From Lachnospiraceae bacterium MD308 (GTDB lineage Bacteria; Bacillota; Clostridia; Lachnospirales; Lachnospiraceae), in the NCBI GenBank assembly GCA_000403475.2, contig KE159795.1, forward strand, positions 232,813-296,812: DNA of 64,000 nt, in the 5' to 3' direction. Below, piece by piece: positions 26,843-34,200 of the stretch. A program made the position numbers and the translations under genes. How positions within the stretch are numbered: the stretch's first letter is position 1; each line of letters starts with the position of its first letter. The notes under the pieces are model-generated. The model was not told where the DNA came from and ran no database searches. It saw only the letters and a program-made list of their open reading frames with translations.

Positions 26843-27061
26843 GGCCGAACCTCCTTACTATGTTCACTATTGGCCCGAAAATTCCCTTGATTTTCATTAA
26901 AATTCATGTCTCAGGGTATTCTTTTTCCGGCTAATACAGCAATTACACGAATAAAGTCACTAAAACTGATTTTCCTGACCAGGCAGTACTGTTCAATATT
27001 CCATAGCAAAGAATAGCACAGAGAAGCCTGTATGGAAAGTCCGTATGGCTATTTTTATTTA

Positions 27062-27073
27062 GAACATTTGTTC
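27062..27073. promoter_or_regulatory. LexA (SOS) box
   Basis: GAACATTTGTTC fits the Gram-positive LexA consensus GAAC-N4-GTTC exactly. It is 220 bp upstream of the uvrB start, and uvrB is an SOS gene in Firmicutes. It also lies just downstream of the integrase gene. The rest of 26843-27198 is AT-rich and holds no gene I can support. Confidence 0.6.
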
Positions 27074-27198
27074 TTTTCCAATTGTACCAAAAGAGACATA
27101 TAAATACAAGAGGAAAATTGAAAAACTTTTCTTCTATGCTTTTGTCAGCTTCTTTCTGCATGTAATGCCCAAAAATGCTCAAAAAGAAAGAGGCAGAT

Positions 27199-28545
27199 TC
27201 ACTGCCCCTCTCCCAAATACCATTCGTCAATATCATCCATCTCTTCAACATCGGAATAATCATATTTTTTTATTCCGCCATTCTCTTCCTCTATACTTTC
27301 CTTCTCCTCCTGCAAATCAACCTCTTCCTGAAACATTTCTTTTAGCATCTGTACGTCCGCACTATCATATGGATGGACATCTTTGATGAACTCCTGAATT
27401 TCTTCTTCACAATCTTCAATAATTGCCTGCATATCCGTATATATATCTACTGTTATGATAGATTTTGCATGTCCCATCGATACGGCAACCGCTTTTTGAT
27501 TGATATTATTTTTCATCAAAAGCGTAGCATATGTATGTCTGAGTCCATGAACCGTAATGTGCGGCAATGAATTATTTTCACAAATAACCCTGATTTCTTT
27601 ATTTAAAGAATGCGGGCCATGAGGAAGTCCGTTCTTTTGACAACATACATAATCATTATCCTGATATCTGTCTCCCATTTGAATCTTCTGAGTCAGGACA
27701 CGCTGTTTCCGCTTTTCTAATTCTACCATTACAATTGTTGGCACACGTAAAAACCAATTGCTTTTTTCTGTTTTAGGATCACGCTCCACCAGCTGATATT
27801 TTTCGACCTCTATGCCACCGCTTTGCAGCTTCATCTCCATTGCCAGTTGGCGCTGAATGTGAACTGTTCTTTCTTCAAAATTGAAATCATTAAATTTCAA
27901 TCCACGTATTTCTCCCTTCCGTAAGCCGAGATACAATGCAAGAATAATCTCTAAAAACCAGTTTCTCTGCTTTGCTGCCGCAAGAAATGTTCTAATCTGG
28001 TCTTTATTTAAGACATAGATTTTCGGTTTTTTACGTGGATATTTTTTTGTATTTGGAACCGGATTATCGTTTATCATTCTCTCTGAAAGAGCATCCTTAA
28101 ACGCAATGTACAGTAATTCTCTGCTCTTATTTCCTGCAGATTCACAATATCTGGATGCCTTTTTAAGAACTTCATCCAAATACTCAGAACTAATTGTCCT
28201 AAGCTTTACATCGTTGTCAATTGATGGCAGCAAAAAGGTGTAAAGCACATAAGCTGACAAATACTCCGTTGTACTTACTATTCTTTCAGAAAAAATACTT
28301 TGATACCAGTAAATCAGGTAGTCTTTCAAAGATATATCTGCGCCCTGTGTGGTAAGTCTGGAACCCAAACTCTGATTAAACTCTTTTATGTGCTTTTCAT
28401 AATCTTTTTCTGCCTCAACGTCACTGCTAAAACCGCCTGTTTTTCCATACTTTACACTGTAATCTTCCTGCAGAATTTTTGTCCTGTGATACCACGAGCC
28501 TCTTTCATAAAAGGCGTGCGGACACTTTTTTGATTTTTTATCCAT
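27199..28545 (-). CDS. int: Tyrosine recombinase/integrase of the mobile module
   Basis: 448 residues. N-terminal arm-binding (about 1-65) and SAM-like core-binding (about 75-175) domains are followed by the catalytic domain with LYLGLRKGEIRGL, HGLRHTYATLL and MGHAKSIITVDIYTD (R, HxxR, H, Y). The C-terminal 60 residues are very acidic (EEKESIEEENGG) and unusual for the family. It directly follows the excisionase-like gene (11 bp), the arrangement typical of Clostridial ICEs. Transcription comes from the promoter at about 29000 through a leader terminator. The attachment site was not found. Confidence 0.9.
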   Translation of the reverse strand: MDKKSKKCPHAFYERGSWYHRTKILQEDYSVKYGKTGGFSSDVEAEKDYEKHIKEFNQSLGSRLTTQGADISLKDYLIYWYQSIFSERIVSTTEYLSAYVLYTFLLPSIDNDVKLRTISSEYLDEVLKKASRYCESAGNKSRELLYIAFKDALSERMINDNPVPNTKKYPRKKPKIYVLNKDQIRTFLAAAKQRNWFLEIILALYLGLRKGEIRGLKFNDFNFEERTVHIQRQLAMEMKLQSGGIEVEKYQLVERDPKTEKSNWFLRVPTIVMVELEKRKQRVLTQKIQMGDRYQDNDYVCCQKNGLPHGPHSLNKEIRVICENNSLPHITVHGLRHTYATLLMKNNINQKAVAVSMGHAKSIITVDIYTDMQAIIEDCEEEIQEFIKDVHPYDSADVQMLKEMFQEEVDLQEEKESIEEENGGIKKYDYSDVEEMDDIDEWYLGEGQ

Positions 28546-28556
28546 TCTTTCTCCTC

Positions 28557-28757
28557 TTAAGCTTCCTCCCCATCAATCCACCTGTCAAAAGATTCTTTTG
28601 GAACCCGATAGATTCGTCCGATCTTAATTACTCTGAATGGTGCCTGTTTTTTGCTAACCTCATCCAAAAAATCATAGGTTTTACTTCTTCCAATCCCCAG
28701 TAATTGCTGAATCTCTTCAGCATTGTACACCTTTGATAACAAATTTTCTTTTGCCAT
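28557..28757 (-). CDS. xis: Excisionase-like HTH_17 protein
   Basis: 66 residues. MerR/excisionase-type winged helix (NAEEIQQLLGIGRSKTYDFL, then VIKIGRIYRVPKESFDRWI). ATG 28757 has AGGAGGAGG upstream. First gene of the excisionase-integrase unit. It likely promotes excision with the integrase. Expression is gated by the upstream attenuator. Confidence 0.85.
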   Translation of the reverse strand: MAKENLLSKVYNAEEIQQLLGIGRSKTYDFLDEVSKKQAPFRVIKIGRIYRVPKESFDRWIDGEEA

Positions 28758-28822
28758 ATATCCTCCTCCTTCTTTACATTTTCTGGTGAATGAATTATCT
28801 TGCTAAATCTGCATTACTGCGT

Positions 28823-28861
28823 AAAAAAAGACACCAAAAAACCATCTGATTTTTTAGTGTC
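28823..28861 (-). terminator. Leader terminator/attenuator 1, before xis-int
   Basis: On the minus strand, GACACTAAAAAA pairs with TTTTTTGGTGTC (12-bp stem with one G-U) followed by seven Ts. It lies between the promoter and the first gene, so it must be bypassed for expression. A near-identical structure precedes the long operon at 40535-40574. Confidence 0.85.
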
Positions 28862-28972
28862 TTTCTCATTTTTCGTCATTCGGTCAAAGACCGACATAAA
28901 ATTTTACTTCTGAACCTGCTCCAGAACAAAATTTTTACACAGTTATGCATCTCTGCAAAAAATTACAATTAC
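28862..28972 (-). ncRNA. Structured leader RNA 1
   Basis: Between promoter and attenuator the transcript carries a hairpin CGGTC-TTT-GACCG (28881-28893), preceded by TGTTCTGGAG and an AAAATTTT stretch. The order matches the leader at 40575-40688: TGTTC-containing segment, AT-rich AAATTT, small hairpin, GAGAAAGACA at the start of the terminator. I infer a shared regulatory RNA. No known RNA family recognised. Confidence 0.5.
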
Positions 28973-29024
28973 ACTTTAACACAATATATAGATATTTGTC
29001 AACACTTTATTCTATATATTGTGT
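28973..29024 (-). promoter_or_regulatory. Promoter with paired 14-bp operator arms, upstream of xis-int
   Basis: The perfect inverted arms ACACAATATATAGA (28979-28992) and TCTATATATTGTGT (29011-29024) flank a minus-strand -35 box TTGACA (28997-29002). A candidate -10 TAAAGT lies at 28973-28978 with an 18-bp spacer. One arm sits in the spacer, the other upstream of -35, as expected for a repressor that bridges the promoter. The same arms occur at 40695-40740. Confidence 0.72.
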
Positions 29025-29156
29025 GTAATCAGCTTACATTATACACTTATCAAGGTACAATTAATTGCATATATTATTCCCTATATTAAAAGAAGTCCAC
29101 ATACCTTTAATTTCTGTAAGGAATAATTATTTTGTGTTTTCTCATTCTGTTTACAT

Positions 29157-29489
29157 TTATTTGCCGCTATCCTGCCCTATCTTACAAATCCAGTCTTCCT
29201 CAACCTCCACTTCATTTTCCCTCAGATATTTTTCCACGCATGGGCCAGACATACATAAACGCATATTGATCTCCCAGCGCTGTGCTTCTCCATATTCCTT
29301 TTCAAACTGTTCGCACCACTGTTCCTGTATGTTCGATGCAATCCGTATTTTCGTGCAGTCAAACCCATACCCTTCCTCTACCGGCATCTGAAATTCCTCT
29401 GCCACCTTCCTGTAAAAGGCTGCCAGATTCAGATTAGGATAGAATGCATCAATCGTATCCTGTGTCACTTTCCGAATTCTTCTCTCCAT
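29157..29489 (-). CDS. Hypothetical protein, end of long operon
   Basis: 110 residues, acidic, with several Cys and Trp (EEDWICKIGQDSGK at the end). The N-terminal part (ERRIRKVTQDTIDAFYPNLN) is helical. No domain recognised. ATG 29489 is preceded by AAGGAGGAG. It is the last gene of the 40.3-29.1 kb collinear array. 29040-29156 shows no clear terminator. Confidence 0.6.
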   Translation of the reverse strand: MERRIRKVTQDTIDAFYPNLNLAAFYRKVAEEFQMPVEEGYGFDCTKIRIASNIQEQWCEQFEKEYGEAQRWEINMRLCMSGPCVEKYLRENEVEVEEDWICKIGQDSGK

Positions 29490-29543
29490 ATCTGTCTCCT
29501 CCTTGTTGATGGAATCATTACCTCTAAAGAAGAAATCTATTCT

Positions 29544-29765
29544 TTATTCTTCCGTTGTTATAATGGTAAATGGTCTTCGGATCGGCATATCTGGCTCGCC
29601 GTCAAATGCATTATCCACTACAGAACGAAAATCCGGCTGATTGCTGCCTAATGTGATATCCTTCCACAAATGACCATACTGGTCTTTATAGACTGGACGC
29701 GACCAAAAGTCTGTACCAATCGGTTGCAGTTTTAAAGTATCCTTTTTAATTTCCGATGTACTCAT
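29544..29765 (-). CDS. Small hypothetical protein
   Basis: 73 residues, no domain recognised. The sequence (DFWSRPVYKDQYGHLWKDI) looks like a compact beta-rich fold. Its ATG overlaps the stop of the previous gene (4-bp overlap), so the two are coupled. Confidence 0.6.
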   Translation of the reverse strand: MSTSEIKKDTLKLQPIGTDFWSRPVYKDQYGHLWKDITLGSNQPDFRSVVDNAFDGEPDMPIRRPFTIITTEE

Positions 29766-30475
29766 ATAGAATCTCCTTGCATTAATCGTATGTCTTTAAA
29801 AAAGTCTAAGGCATCCAAAAACCCCTGCTGGTAAGCAACCCGCCCATATTCGGAAGCGCTTGCATTACTCTCTTCCAGGGCAACATCAATCAGATCCCAT
29901 TGCTCATGTGTGAACATATCTTCGGTCAGCCTGTCAGCCTTTGCCTCGGCATTCTTCTTAGATTTCTGATATTCCCGGTCTTTCCGCAGCGTATCTTCCA
30001 AAGCAGTATCCAGCCTGTTGCGGATAAATTGCTGCAGGACTGTGTGCCGGATTTTAGATTCTTTGCCAGTATCTGCAGTTTCAACAGACGCTGTAGTATC
30101 CGAATCTATATCAGATACGGTATCTGCATTCTGTTCTTTGTGTATCTTGTGAGCATTGGAATCTGTGCTACTTACAGTCTGATTCCTTTCCCGGCAGATG
30201 TTTTGGAACAGATCGTTGATTAATAAGATTCCTGCCTGCAATCCCAGTTCCATATATACGCTGGCATTATCATTTACCAGCTCATTTGCTGCGGATAACA
30301 GCACAGAAGCTCCATCTTCACCATATTGTTTGGCAACCTTTTCATAAATCAAATCTGCATCCTCCAGACGTGTTTCATAACTACGGTCATCCTTGTCTGG
30401 AACCATTCCGTATAGCAGATAATCTGCAACTCCTTTTATCGTTGCCCTCTCAAATATTCTCTCTGCAAATTTCAT
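29762..30475 (-). CDS. Hypothetical helical protein
   Basis: 237 residues with two helical regions (about 1-95 and 140-237) joined by a Ser/Thr/Asp-rich linker (ADTVSDIDSDTTASVETAD). The C-terminal part, EYGRVAYQQGFLDALDFFKD, has a YxxG/F pattern seen in plasmid-borne proteins of Clostridia. It follows the PAPS-reductase-like gene by 32 bp. Function unknown. Confidence 0.6.
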   Translation of the reverse strand: MKFAERIFERATIKGVADYLLYGMVPDKDDRSYETRLEDADLIYEKVAKQYGEDGASVLLSAANELVNDNASVYMELGLQAGILLINDLFQNICRERNQTVSSTDSNAHKIHKEQNADTVSDIDSDTTASVETADTGKESKIRHTVLQQFIRNRLDTALEDTLRKDREYQKSKKNAEAKADRLTEDMFTHEQWDLIDVALEESNASASEYGRVAYQQGFLDALDFFKDIRLMQGDSI

Positions 30476-30507
30476 AATCTTTTCCTACCTCACAATCTTA
30501 TTTTCTA

Positions 30508-31911
30508 TTAACAAGGTCCTCCTTCCGCACCGTGGAAAGCACCTGCCGGATACATCCATTGCCCCTTTACATAAACGGAATCTCTGGAAAATTCTCCCGT
30601 CACCAAGCTGTATAATGCCTCCTGGTCACCGTGATAGACACAGGATTTTGCACTGCCTACAAATGTATCCAAGTCACAGTTATTATCCAAAGTAAATCCA
30701 AGGATCTCTTCGTCCTGTTTCAGCATTCCATAGTCTTCCGGGTACAGCTCCCGGATGCCTGCAAACAGTGTCGGCGTAGAGAAGATGCACATGGCACAGC
30801 TGCAGCGGTTCCACCCGGCGCGGTAACAGGGATGTGGGTTAACCTTATGTCTCTTTAAAACCTCCCAGACATCCTTTTCCGAGTAGTCAATAACAGGCCG
30901 CCACTGGTGTACGATCCGGTGTGCCTTTGCTTCTGCATTTGTCCTGTGTACCTCCATCTCGTTATATTTGCTCCGTCCGGCCGATTCCCCTCTGCGCTCT
31001 CCGGATACAATCAGCAGCCGGGTATCCTCTTTCGTCTTTTCCAAGCTCGCTGTCACACTATCCTGCACGGAAGCCTTCAGGCTGCCGCTACACCAGCGTC
31101 CCTGATGGGTTGTGCCCTTTGCCGGAAATTTCAAGCGCCTTCCTCCTAATTTTTCCAGATGGTTCAGGCTGTCCAAGTTCCGCAGCACGGTATCAGCCAC
31201 CATAATCTTTAAATAGGCCGAGCACCAGCGTTTGCTCAAATCTCCGGTCTTCATGGGAAATTTCATGCGGTATCCGAACTGTTCCAGCTGTTTTTCCATA
31301 TCTTTTGCTGACTGTTTCTTAAGTTCCAGGCATTCCTTATATTTCTTTGACAGCGCACACTGCATAATCTCCTGTGTATCGGGTTCCTGCCATTCAATTG
31401 GCTCGGATGCGCCGATCCGGTATAATTCACCAAAGAATCCGTTTTTCCGCCAGGACACCCGGAGCGGCACCTGTTCCGCTTCTGAAAACGCATGGATATA
31501 ATTGGAAGTACATCGCCAGTCCATTCTTCTCTCTGGATGTCCCCCGTCGATATCATGATGCCAGAATTCGATTCTCTGTCTGGGCACCCCAAGCTCTAGC
31601 AGCTTATAGTAACAGGCGATGCTATCCTTTCCTCCTGAAATCAGAAGGATAATCAAGTCATAGCTTTCCAGCGGCAGCAACTCTTCCAGCAGAATGCTTT
31701 CCATATACTTTGAATCCCTGCGTCCCGGTACTCTCGGCCGGATTCTTTTTCCGGTTCCATATACCGGGGCATCCGGCTTCCCATAGATGACCGGCGTATT
31801 CTTCGTACAGTCGGCATCCCGTATAAAATCCGGCTGGAATAAGGCAAGCTGCCCGTTGGACTGCTGGAAATATGTTTCCTTTTTCTTCAATTTCTCCACC
31901 TCATTTCCCAA
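30508..31911 (-). CDS. PAPS-reductase / DndC-like PP-loop protein
   Basis: 467 residues. The PP-loop ATP-pyrophosphatase motif is LLISGGKDSIACYY (SGGKDS at 92-97), followed by FWHHDIDGGHPERRMDW typical of the phosphoadenosine phosphosulfate reductase superfamily. VSGERRGESAGRSKY and a cysteine cluster near residue 375 (HPCYRAGWNRCSCAMC) suggest a metal or Fe-S site. It is larger than sulfate-assimilation CysH and closer to IbrA/DndC-like proteins of mobile elements. No dnd or cys partners are present, so sulfur modification of DNA is not supported. It could be a nucleotide- or tRNA-modifying enzyme. Confidence 0.8.
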   Translation of the reverse strand: MGNEVEKLKKKETYFQQSNGQLALFQPDFIRDADCTKNTPVIYGKPDAPVYGTGKRIRPRVPGRRDSKYMESILLEELLPLESYDLIILLISGGKDSIACYYKLLELGVPRQRIEFWHHDIDGGHPERRMDWRCTSNYIHAFSEAEQVPLRVSWRKNGFFGELYRIGASEPIEWQEPDTQEIMQCALSKKYKECLELKKQSAKDMEKQLEQFGYRMKFPMKTGDLSKRWCSAYLKIMVADTVLRNLDSLNHLEKLGGRRLKFPAKGTTHQGRWCSGSLKASVQDSVTASLEKTKEDTRLLIVSGERRGESAGRSKYNEMEVHRTNAEAKAHRIVHQWRPVIDYSEKDVWEVLKRHKVNPHPCYRAGWNRCSCAMCIFSTPTLFAGIRELYPEDYGMLKQDEEILGFTLDNNCDLDTFVGSAKSCVYHGDQEALYSLVTGEFSRDSVYVKGQWMYPAGAFHGAEGGPC

Positions 31912-31914
31912 AGC

Positions 31915-32112
31915 CTATCCCAGATACTCTTCCTTTACTAAAAGAGCCGTCTTTCTTTCCCGGGAAAAATATGATTTACCATTGCAGATCCACATGCTCC
32001 CACGGGGCGCGGTCGTTGCTCCCATAACCCGCCGCCATCCCGGAGGCATGGACGTATACAGCTCCGCATCATTTCTGATTGCAAACTCTATAATTCGGTT
32101 AAATTTATCCAT
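31915..32112 (-). CDS. Small hypothetical protein before the PAPS-reductase-like gene
   Basis: 65 residues (IIEFAIRNDAELYTSMPPGW, then SMWICNGKSYFSRERKTALL). No domain known to me. It ends 3 bp before the PAPS-reductase-like gene and is probably coupled with it. Confidence 0.6.
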   Translation of the reverse strand: MDKFNRIIEFAIRNDAELYTSMPPGWRRVMGATTAPRGSMWICNGKSYFSRERKTALLVKEEYLG

Positions 32113-32148
32113 AGCATTCCTCTTGTAATTCTTTTTCTGTGCTTCTTA

Positions 32149-32183
32149 AAAAGAAAGACGGAATCAATGATCCGCCTTTCTTT
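32149..32183 (-). terminator. Intrinsic terminator inside the long operon
   Basis: On the minus strand AAAGAAAGGCGGA pairs with TTCCGTCTTTCTTT, followed by a T-rich end. It separates the DUF5688 gene from the genes downstream. Confidence 0.65.
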
Positions 32184-32252
32184 CCGCCTCATATTCCAAT
32201 TTTAAATCCAACTTTCTGATTTCCTAAAAATAGCATTTTCATGAGCATTTTT

Positions 32253-33254
32253 CTATGCTGCAGTCCCCTTTTCCGTGTAGAATTCTCCATTTATCACGAA
32301 AAAGGTATTTTTCTGATTTCGTCTTTCTGCATTTTCCAGCATACCTTTCTCACGGTCATAATACTGTACCTTATCTGATAATAGGTCGCACAGTTCTACC
32401 TCGGCTTCATTCACTTCTTTCACCATCTGCAATAATCTGGAGACATCCATATTCCCTATCGGCACAAGCAGTGTTTCGTGGATGGAAGAGGGCAGCACAT
32501 AAAAATCAGAGCCTATAATCTCCCCTGCCTGTTTCATAATATCCTTCTGGAGAATCATGGAAGCGCCATTTGTCATACTGCTGTTCGTCAGGCACAGCAT
32601 CGGCGTTCCTTCCATTGCCGGATGCCATTTTACATTCCCGTTTAACAGATTTCTTGCCTTTCCGCTGCCTGCCATCAGGGAAAAAAGATATTCATCAATT
32701 TCGAAAAGTAGCGCCTGTTTTTCCCTCTCCGAAAGAAGTGCATCCTCGTGAAGCTCCTTTAAAGTTACTTCCCACTTTTCCATCAGATGCTTCGTAACAG
32801 GCATTCTGAAAATCTTCTCTCTTTCTTCGCATAGTCTCACATAATAGACGGCCGCAAAATCTCCATGCACGGTGTAGATTTTATTCTCCAGCCATCGCTG
32901 GTTTAATTCCGGATCACAAAGCTTGATCATTAATCTGCCTTTTACCTTTTCATAATCGCTCGTGTAACTTAAATCCGCCATGTATTCCAGATGCTCATAC
33001 CTCATCCGTAAATCAGCAATCTTTCTTACACAGATGTCCAGGTCATCCCCTTTCGCGTAATCGCAGTAAGCCTCTTCTAAGGGAATGCACGGAAGGGATG
33101 TTTCTTCCTGCCGCATGATCAAAAGAACCGGAACCTTGCTCCCATTCTCCTTTTCTTTCACCTCAATAAATACTTGTGCATCTTCAAAAGACGGCGGCAG
33201 ATACTTCCGCACATTCTCTACTACATAATCAAAAAATTCTTTTTTATTCTTCAT
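32253..33254 (-). CDS. DUF5688 family protein
   Basis: 333 residues from ATG 33254 (GAGGAG upstream). The pattern EDAQVFIEVKEKENGSKVPV and, near the end, PIGNMDVSRLLQMVKEVNEA is that of the DUF5688 family, which is common in Lachnospiraceae mobile elements. No catalytic motif is evident. Function unknown. It is bounded by terminators on both sides, so its expression depends on readthrough or a local promoter. Confidence 0.72.
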   Translation of the reverse strand: MKNKKEFFDYVVENVRKYLPPSFEDAQVFIEVKEKENGSKVPVLLIMRQEETSLPCIPLEEAYCDYAKGDDLDICVRKIADLRMRYEHLEYMADLSYTSDYEKVKGRLMIKLCDPELNQRWLENKIYTVHGDFAAVYYVRLCEEREKIFRMPVTKHLMEKWEVTLKELHEDALLSEREKQALLFEIDEYLFSLMAGSGKARNLLNGNVKWHPAMEGTPMLCLTNSSMTNGASMILQKDIMKQAGEIIGSDFYVLPSSIHETLLVPIGNMDVSRLLQMVKEVNEAEVELCDLLSDKVQYYDREKGMLENAERRNQKNTFFVINGEFYTEKGTAA

Positions 33255-33293
33255 ATTGTCTTCTCCTCTTTTCTTCATTTTCGTTTTCAAGAA

Positions 33294-33326
33294 AAAGAAA
33301 GGGGAAACTTATCTTTCCGCCTTTCC
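33294..33326 (-). terminator. Intrinsic terminator inside the long operon
   Basis: On the minus strand GAAAGGCGGAAA pairs with TTTCCCCTTTC (one mismatch), then TTTTTC. It lies 30 bp after the stop of the 141-residue gene and before the DUF5688 gene. Confidence 0.6.
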
Positions 33327-33355
33327 TTTTCACGCTTCACTGTCTTTTCAAGATT

Positions 33356-33781
33356 TCATGCATCCGTACGTTTTTTTGCAAATCCTTTCAGATATAGATT
33401 GTAATCATTTTCTCTTGTTATGAATCTGATCCAGTAATCTGCAATATGCCCGTTCATAAAGAAATCATATTCACTTTCACTCACACGCGCAGATGGATGA
33501 TCCTTACAAACCTCTCTTAAATGCTCCAGATTATAAAACTGTGTCACCAGACAGCAATAAATATTCCGTAATTCCCGGTAAAAAGTTTCTGTCCAAAGCT
33601 CCTTCCGACACGGGAAATAGGAACCACGCCATACATACCCATCCCATTCTGCACGGATATGCCCGATCTGGGCATTTGGATATTTCCCTGAACTTAAGGA
33701 ATCCGGCGCCTCTGAACAATGCTTGAACACATCAAGAAAATTACAGGTCTCCTTCATCTCAAACAGCATATTTTCACTCAT
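33356..33781 (-). CDS. Hypothetical protein
   Basis: 141 residues, rich in aromatic and charged residues (HIRAEWDGYVWRGSYFPCRK), probably a single mixed alpha/beta domain. No family recognised. A good ribosome-binding site (AGAAAGAGGG) lies before ATG 33781. The next gene upstream ends 19 bp away. Confidence 0.6.
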   Translation of the reverse strand: MSENMLFEMKETCNFLDVFKHCSEAPDSLSSGKYPNAQIGHIRAEWDGYVWRGSYFPCRKELWTETFYRELRNIYCCLVTQFYNLEHLREVCKDHPSARVSESEYDFFMNGHIADYWIRFITRENDYNLYLKGFAKKRTDA

Positions 33782-33799
33782 ATAAAATTCCCTCTTTCT

Positions 33800-34114
33800 C
33801 TATGCGGCGTGGGTCTCTTTCTGCCTGCTGCCGTCTCCGGCAAGGCAGTAGCCCACGCCTGTCTCTGTCGTAATCTCTTCCAACTCTTTTCGACCCACCA
33901 GAACTGCAAGCTCATTTTTTACCACGCCTTCCAAAATCTGGTCTCTCTCATATGGAAACGGGCAATACTTGTGATATTGCCCCTCCATCTCAAGATATAT
34001 CTCCTGAAAGGAAAGCGTCCCATTCTCTGCAAGCAGCCTTACTATTTCTTTTCTCATAGGAATCCGCTCTTTTCTTAATTTCAGCAGATACTCCTTCCCT
34101 GCCATCTCAACCAT
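33800..34114 (-). CDS. Small winged-helix-like hypothetical protein
   Basis: 104 residues. The middle (RKEIVRLLAENGTLSFQEIY, then RDQILEGVVKNELAVLVGRK) has the rhythm of a winged helix, perhaps DNA-binding. The family is not recognised. Confidence 0.55.
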   Translation of the reverse strand: MVEMAGKEYLLKLRKERIPMRKEIVRLLAENGTLSFQEIYLEMEGQYHKYCPFPYERDQILEGVVKNELAVLVGRKELEEITTETGVGYCLAGDGSRQKETHAA

Positions 34115-34146
34115 ATCATTTATTCCCCAACCTTTCTTTCCTTTAT

Positions 34147-34174
34147 CCCCATGCCAGGATAACCTGACATGGGG
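34147..34174. repeat. Perfect-stem hairpin between PcfJ and downstream gene
   Basis: CCCCATGCCAGG pairs with CCTGACATGGGG (one mismatch) with a 4-base loop. There is no T-run on either side, so it may be an RNA-processing or stability hairpin and not a terminator. Confidence 0.5.
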
Positions 34175-34200
34175 AATCCTGCCTTCGGCTATCTTCCCTT

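Noticed and set aside
26943..27263. 106-codon minus-strand frame after the integrase
   Set aside because: It overlaps the integrase 3' end in another frame and runs through the LexA box. No support for translation.
30508..31911. Phosphorothioation (Dnd) island
   Set aside because: Only a DndC-like PP-loop gene is present; DndA, B, D and E are absent in the window.
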